64,000 nucleotides of DNA. Source: Candidatus Nanoarchaeia archaeon. GTDB taxonomy: Archaea; Nanobdellota; Nanobdellia; Woesearchaeales; WJIZ01. Position numbers and translations under genes: made by a program. How positions within the stretch are numbered: the first letter of the stretch is position 1; each line of letters opens with the position of its first letter. A model generated the notes under the pieces. That model saw nothing but the letters and a program-made list of their open reading frames with translations, made no database searches and had not been told where the DNA came from. Positions 60,985 to 64,000 of this stretch are shown here, one piece after another. The stretch is taken from assembly GCA_028279765.1 (NCBI GenBank), contig JANQND010000030.1, positions 60,917 to 124,916 of the forward strand. The letters run 5' to 3'.

Positions 60985-62768
60985 AAGTCGCCCCTCCTCT
61001 TAATATAAAAGAGTTCATAGAGCATAAGTGCAAAAGCGCACAGAAGCAATAGCATCCCGAGATGAAAATCAACGTTCACTTTCTCAAGGGTTTCGTGGTA
61101 TAAGGAATTATCCAGAAGCATTGAATCCCTTGACAAGTCCGATTCTTCAGCAGCAAGAAGATTGACCGCAAGAGTTCCTTGCTTAGACTCTATAAAGCCA
61201 GCCTTCTCAAGGGTTTTCTTCTGCGATTGATTAGTGCCAATAAGAATGTCTCCTGTCTTATAATTAAAAGTAGAGAGGTCTTGTCTTCCCAGCAAAAAAT
61301 TAATAACTGCATCCCAGAACAGAGGATAGCTTATTTGGTCCTTAAACCCTGAGAACTTATCGATTACTCCATAATAAAAGAGATTCTGCTGCAGAACAAA
61401 AAGCGGATCCTGGCCTTCCTCTGTAGAAGCAAGAATAACTGAACTGTTTGATGCAATGCTTAGCAATGGAAATGCGCTCAAAGAGGAAAAGCAGGAAGGA
61501 TTGCTGACCAGGGAAGTAAACTCATTAATAACATCAACACAGATCTTTGTTGCCGTATTTTCCACTTTACCTATCTGAAAATCAATAAGTTGCTGAAAGT
61601 CAATATCTGCCATGCGCTGATGTGCAGAGAGGATAACACTTCCCCCGGCGTCTTTATAACGCTTTATGTCCCTAAAAGTATTAGGGAGAAGAGAGCTGGG
61701 GTTAATATCACTTACGAAGACAATGTCATGAGTAAGGTCTGGAATGACCGGAGGAACAGCAACCTCAACAGTAAAGCTGGGATTAGCGGAAAGCGCATCC
61801 AGCTGAGCATTATTCTCCCGGGAATTAGTAACAAAAAGGATATTAACTGCAGAGGAATAAGGGTTGACCAAATAAAGAGTGTCATCAGTTGTGAGGCGAT
61901 CCTTTTGAACAATATCAAGTCTGGTTTTTCCAGTAAGAATATCAAAGGATATCCGCTCAATGGAATCGGGCTCTATATCCACTCTTGTCTGCTGTTTTTC
62001 CAGGCCATCGGTAATCAGCTTCACATCAACGGTTTGAGCCCTTTTGCCAAAGTTCTTAATAAAAGCCTCAGCCGTGCCCCTGTTCACGTGAAGCTGAGTG
62101 AAACCAAGATTATCGACCGGCACTCCCGTTTCCACGAAGAGGACGCGCTTATCATTAGCCTCAGCAATTTTTTTTGCAGCAAGAAGGTCTTCATCTGCGG
62201 TAAGCAAGAAATCAGAATAGAGAATAATTGTTCCTCTTTCTTCCCCAAGTAAATCATTAGCAAGAAGAAGAGCGCTGTCAAGGCGTGTACCTACTTCTTT
62301 GGGCTCAAGGTGAGAAATCAAAGCCCTTGCCCGCCTTGCAGAAACATTTTGTGCAAGAACTATGGGAGTCTGTTCTGCAAGAATAACACTGGTTTTTCCT
62401 TTGATCAGAGACAGTAGCTCATCTTTATTGGACTCCATCCTCGTAATAGTAGTATCCTTTGTGCCCATGGATGCGCTAACATCCACGATCGCAACGGTGT
62501 TCAGCCCATAAGCATTCTGAGGGATTTGAATAACCGGGTCTGCTGCAGCGAGCGCAATAAGGATGATGAACAATAATTGCAGAAAAAACAGCGTGCGCAC
62601 AAGCAGTTTCTGGAATAGAGCATTATACTTTTTGACTTTTTTTTCAGACATAAAAAAAAGCAGGGAAGGGACCGTAAGCTCCTGTGGCTTGGCTTTAATA
62701 AGATAGAGGATGAGAAGAGGAAGGATAAAGCCTAATAAGTACAATCCTGCAATTGTTGTGAATACCAT
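60981..62768 (-). CDS. BatA-type membrane protein with VWA domain
   Basis: A protein of 595 residues. The N-terminal double-helix module (TIAGLYLLGFILPLLILYLIKAKPQELTVPSLLFF, then LLVRTLFFLQLLFIILIALAAADP) is the BatA/aerotolerance-regulator start. The VWA domain follows (NTVAIVDVSASMGTKDTTITRMESNKDELLSLI; DVSAS metal site). A GATase-like stretch (IVFVSDINPSSLLPNTFRDIKRYKDAGGSVILSAH) precedes a C-terminal helix (GMLLLLCAFALMLYELFYI). It starts at ATG 62768, sharing one base with the AbrB-like gene's stop. Confidence 0.85.
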   Translation of the reverse strand: MVFTTIAGLYLLGFILPLLILYLIKAKPQELTVPSLLFFMSEKKVKKYNALFQKLLVRTLFFLQLLFIILIALAAADPVIQIPQNAYGLNTVAIVDVSASMGTKDTTITRMESNKDELLSLIKGKTSVILAEQTPIVLAQNVSARRARALISHLEPKEVGTRLDSALLLANDLLGEERGTIILYSDFLLTADEDLLAAKKIAEANDKRVLFVETGVPVDNLGFTQLHVNRGTAEAFIKNFGKRAQTVDVKLITDGLEKQQTRVDIEPDSIERISFDILTGKTRLDIVQKDRLTTDDTLYLVNPYSSAVNILFVTNSRENNAQLDALSANPSFTVEVAVPPVIPDLTHDIVFVSDINPSSLLPNTFRDIKRYKDAGGSVILSAHQRMADIDFQQLIDFQIGKVENTATKICVDVINEFTSLVSNPSCFSSLSAFPLLSIASNSSVILASTEEGQDPLFVLQQNLFYYGVIDKFSGFKDQISYPLFWDAVINFLLGRQDLSTFNYKTGDILIGTNQSQKKTLEKAGFIESKQGTLAVNLLAAEESDLSRDSMLLDNSLYHETLEKVNVDFHLGMLLLLCAFALMLYELFYIKRRGDL

Positions 62769-62971
62769 TATTTTCCTCTTTTTTTCTTAAGCAGCATGGG
62801 CAATAAGTCACTCTGATTAACTAAATCCTTTACCAGGACCAGTGAACCATCAATCTCATACCAGTACAACTCTGAGCCCAGGTCAATTTGCAGGTTAGAG
62901 CGTGCTTCCTGCGGAAGCGTAATCTGTCCTTGCTTCGTAAGCTTCACCTTCCCAATAAATGTCGGCTGCAT
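62768..62971 (-). CDS. AbrB/MazE/SpoVT-family DNA-binding protein
   Basis: A protein of 67 residues. FIGKVKLTKQGQITLPQEARSNLQIDLGSELYWYEIDGSLVLVKD is a classic AbrB swapped-hairpin domain (V-x-x-K-G-Q-I-T-LP). It heads the MoxR/VWA operon and probably regulates it. The stop TAA overlaps the BatA-type gene's ATG. Confidence 0.88.
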   Translation of the reverse strand: MQPTFIGKVKLTKQGQITLPQEARSNLQIDLGSELYWYEIDGSLVLVKDLVNQSDLLPMLLKKKRGK

Positions 62972-63057
62972 AGTAATTATTAATTTTAATAATAATAATA
63001 ATTATTGAAATACTATTATTTTAATTAAATTTAATAATAAGAGTTTATAAAGATTTT
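62972..63057 (-). promoter_or_regulatory. Promoter and AT-rich operator candidate of the MoxR/VWA operon
   Basis: CTTTATAAACTC on the minus strand (about 63039-63050) is the TATA box, giving a leader of about 55 bases. A 16-base direct repeat TTAATTTTAATAATAA (62980-62995) and TTAAATTTAATAATAA (63025-63040), one mismatch, flanks AT-rich palindromes. These are candidate sites for the AbrB-like product. Confidence 0.45.
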
Positions 63058-63071
63058 GATTGGGATCAGAT

Positions 63072-63112
63072 AAAGAAAAGAAAAGAAAAGAAAGAAAGAA
63101 AGAAAGAAAGAA
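63072..63112. repeat. Polypurine simple repeat, (AAAAG)n then (AAAG)n
   Basis: AAAGAAAAG units become AAAG units across 41 bases. On the minus strand it is a T/C-rich tract just after the surface-protein stop, in a position where archaeal genes carry T-rich terminators. Confidence 0.6.
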
Positions 63113-63123
63113 GCGCTACAATC

Positions 63124-64000
63124 TTATCGATAATAAATCTTCCAGTTCCATTTAGAGAAATCAGAGCCGTCATGGTATTCCTGAACACGAAGCTCATTAA
63201 TACTTCCGCTCCACTTCCCCTCAGATTTCTTATAAACACAGGTGGTAAGAATATTATTAGGTAAGAAATATGCATTGCCTGCTCGGGTATACCCTGTCCC
63301 AAATCCCGGATCGTTAGGAGGGCAGTTAATCATGTTTTGCCCATTGATAACGAGCCTTGCCCAGGTAGGAACATTATTTTTGGGGTCATCAATACTGAAC
63401 TGAGAACCCCCTGAATATCCAAATGACCGTTCCCTGCAGTCTGCTTTGTTTGCGCTTGTTGTACTATGAAGAGCAAAGGTAGCATCACTTCCTACACAAT
63501 AGTCCTGGTTCCTGCTGGTAATCTCAAAAAGGATTTCATTAATTTGTGAAGTGTCTCCCGGCCACATCATAAGAGGATTTATTTTCTGATTGCCTGCACC
63601 ACCGACATTCCAGGCCAGGCCGGAAGAACTCAAAGTATACTCTACCCTCTTTGTCCTGCCACCTCCAATTGCAAGTAGTCTCCACTCATCACTGCCTGCG
63701 TTTTCATCCGCACACTGCCAGGTACCGCTCACTCTCTTCAGGATTTTGCCGTTTGTGCCGCAAAGTGCGTCAAGTTCTGCTGAAGAGACAGTATCATCAA
63801 CTGCATCATTATCATCAACATACTTCCTTGTTGCCGCATCAGTATCTGCAGAAGGAGGAGCAAGATTAGTGAGAGCATTTCCGCTCATATTAAGGTCTCC
63901 ACCTGCAGTGTGGCTTAGTGCATCACCAATATACCCGTCCACTGCGCCGCCCCCGAGAGGCCCTGTTTCGTCATTAGCGCACATCCAATTCGTTGTACCA
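63124..64000 (-). CDS. Tail-fibre-like surface protein, 5' end outside window
   Basis: At least 291 codons are open to the right edge. The first codons inside the window read GTTNWMCANDETGPLGGG. The internal ATG at 63984 is probably not the start, because GTTNWMCANDETG resembles a later GTWQCADENAG, which suggests a repeated unit. GDLNMSGNALTNLAPPSADTDAATRKYVDD is a motif of phage tail fibres and related bacterial/archaeal surface proteins. The C-terminal ~160 residues are Cys-containing and beta-like. Ligand or partner unknown. Confidence 0.75.
   Translation of the reverse strand, partial: GTTNWMCANDETGPLGGGAVDGYIGDALSHTAGGDLNMSGNALTNLAPPSADTDAATRKYVDDNDAVDDTVSSAELDALCGTNGKILKRVSGTWQCADENAGSDEWRLLAIGGGRTKRVEYTLSSSGLAWNVGGAGNQKINPLMMWPGDTSQINEILFEITSRNQDYCVGSDATFALHSTTSANKADCRERSFGYSGGSQFSIDDPKNNVPTWARLVINGQNMINCPPNDPGFGTGYTRAGNAYFLPNNILTTCVYKKSEGKWSGSINELRVQEYHDGSDFSKWNWKIYYR

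Noticed and set aside
63072..63112. Polypurine simple repeat as an assembly fault
   Set aside because: The repeat is short, lies between genes and is placed where a T-rich terminator is expected. Nothing else suggests a join.
1..64000. Ribosomal RNA, tRNA, transposase or phage integrase genes
   Set aside because: I read the gaps and the ORFs on both strands and found no supportable example. Short tRNAs with introns cannot be fully excluded by eye.

Overview
The window reads as a chromosomal segment of an archaeon, most likely a DPANN member close to Woesearchaeota. The placement rests on gene content: ribosomal proteins uL11, uL16 (L10e), eL42 and eS27, Spt5, SecE/Sec61-gamma, aIF2-alpha, Nop10, a thermosome, a GINS subunit, archaeal CMP kinase, DtdA, Nog1, a PAC2 chaperone and an S-layer protein. 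Most genes have a TATA box such as TTTATAAA or CTTTTTAAA about 22 to 30 bases before the start codon and no leader. A minority, often second genes or genes with leaders, carry a GAGGTG-type ribosome binding site. No tRNA, rRNA, CRISPR array or transposase gene was seen. The lineage call is inference; no search was possible.

Layout. 1-2289: a partial unknown gene and a PLP-enzyme-like gene (minus), then a methyltransferase. 2330-6203: lipoprotein, membrane protein, cmk, a pilin-like surface protein, FKBP isomerase. 6261-8960: the information/division block ftsZ-secE-spt5-rpl11. 9011-13553: a glycosyltransferase-like gene, dtdA, a three-gene micro-operon headed by an AbrB-like regulator with a candidate operator array, then a retropepsin/ATP-grasp pair. 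13554-14395: a gene-free block packed with inverted repeats. 14396-18363: an island with bacterial-style signals (strong Shine-Dalgarno sites, two hairpin terminators) holding three unknown small ORFs, an aldo-keto reductase and an aldose-epimerase-like gene. 18404-25416: membrane protein, ROK sugar kinase, phosphoglycerate mutase, an acidic repeat protein, thermosome and a flavoprotein disulfide reductase. 25548-33272: a 15-codon CPFC micro-ORF with a CcdA-like operon, an ATP-cone protein, transporters and a double NUDIX-like protein. 33547-41165: L10e, MscS, Nog1, unknown surface proteins, aminotransferase, enolase. 41246-48859: CBS protein, isocitrate dehydrogenase and citrate synthase, the L44e-S27e-aIF2a-Nop10-PAC2 operon, an m5C RNA methyltransferase and a double Lrp regulator. 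48867-55050: a PEP-utilising mobile-domain protein, GINS, a radical SAM-TRAM protein and the S-layer gene. 55442-62971: a seven-gene minus-strand MoxR/DUF58/VWA operon headed by an AbrB-like regulator. 63124-64000: the C-terminal part of a tail-fibre-like surface protein.

Metabolism visible here is partial: ROK kinase, phosphoglycerate mutase and enolase (sugar phosphorylation and lower glycolysis), and citrate synthase next to an NAD-type isocitrate dehydrogenase (citrate to 2-oxoglutarate if an aconitase exists elsewhere).

The most unusual signal is a family of dispersed intergenic structured repeats about 90 bases long (1696-1783, 13796-13885, 23929-24020, 44424-44511), with larger relatives at 13610-13771 and possibly 33286-33455. 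They have CAACAAT/ATTGTTG-type terminal inverted repeats, internal hairpins with a conserved loop and a CTTGCAG/GCCTGC signature. One stem shows a compensatory base change between copies, which points to selection on a folded form.
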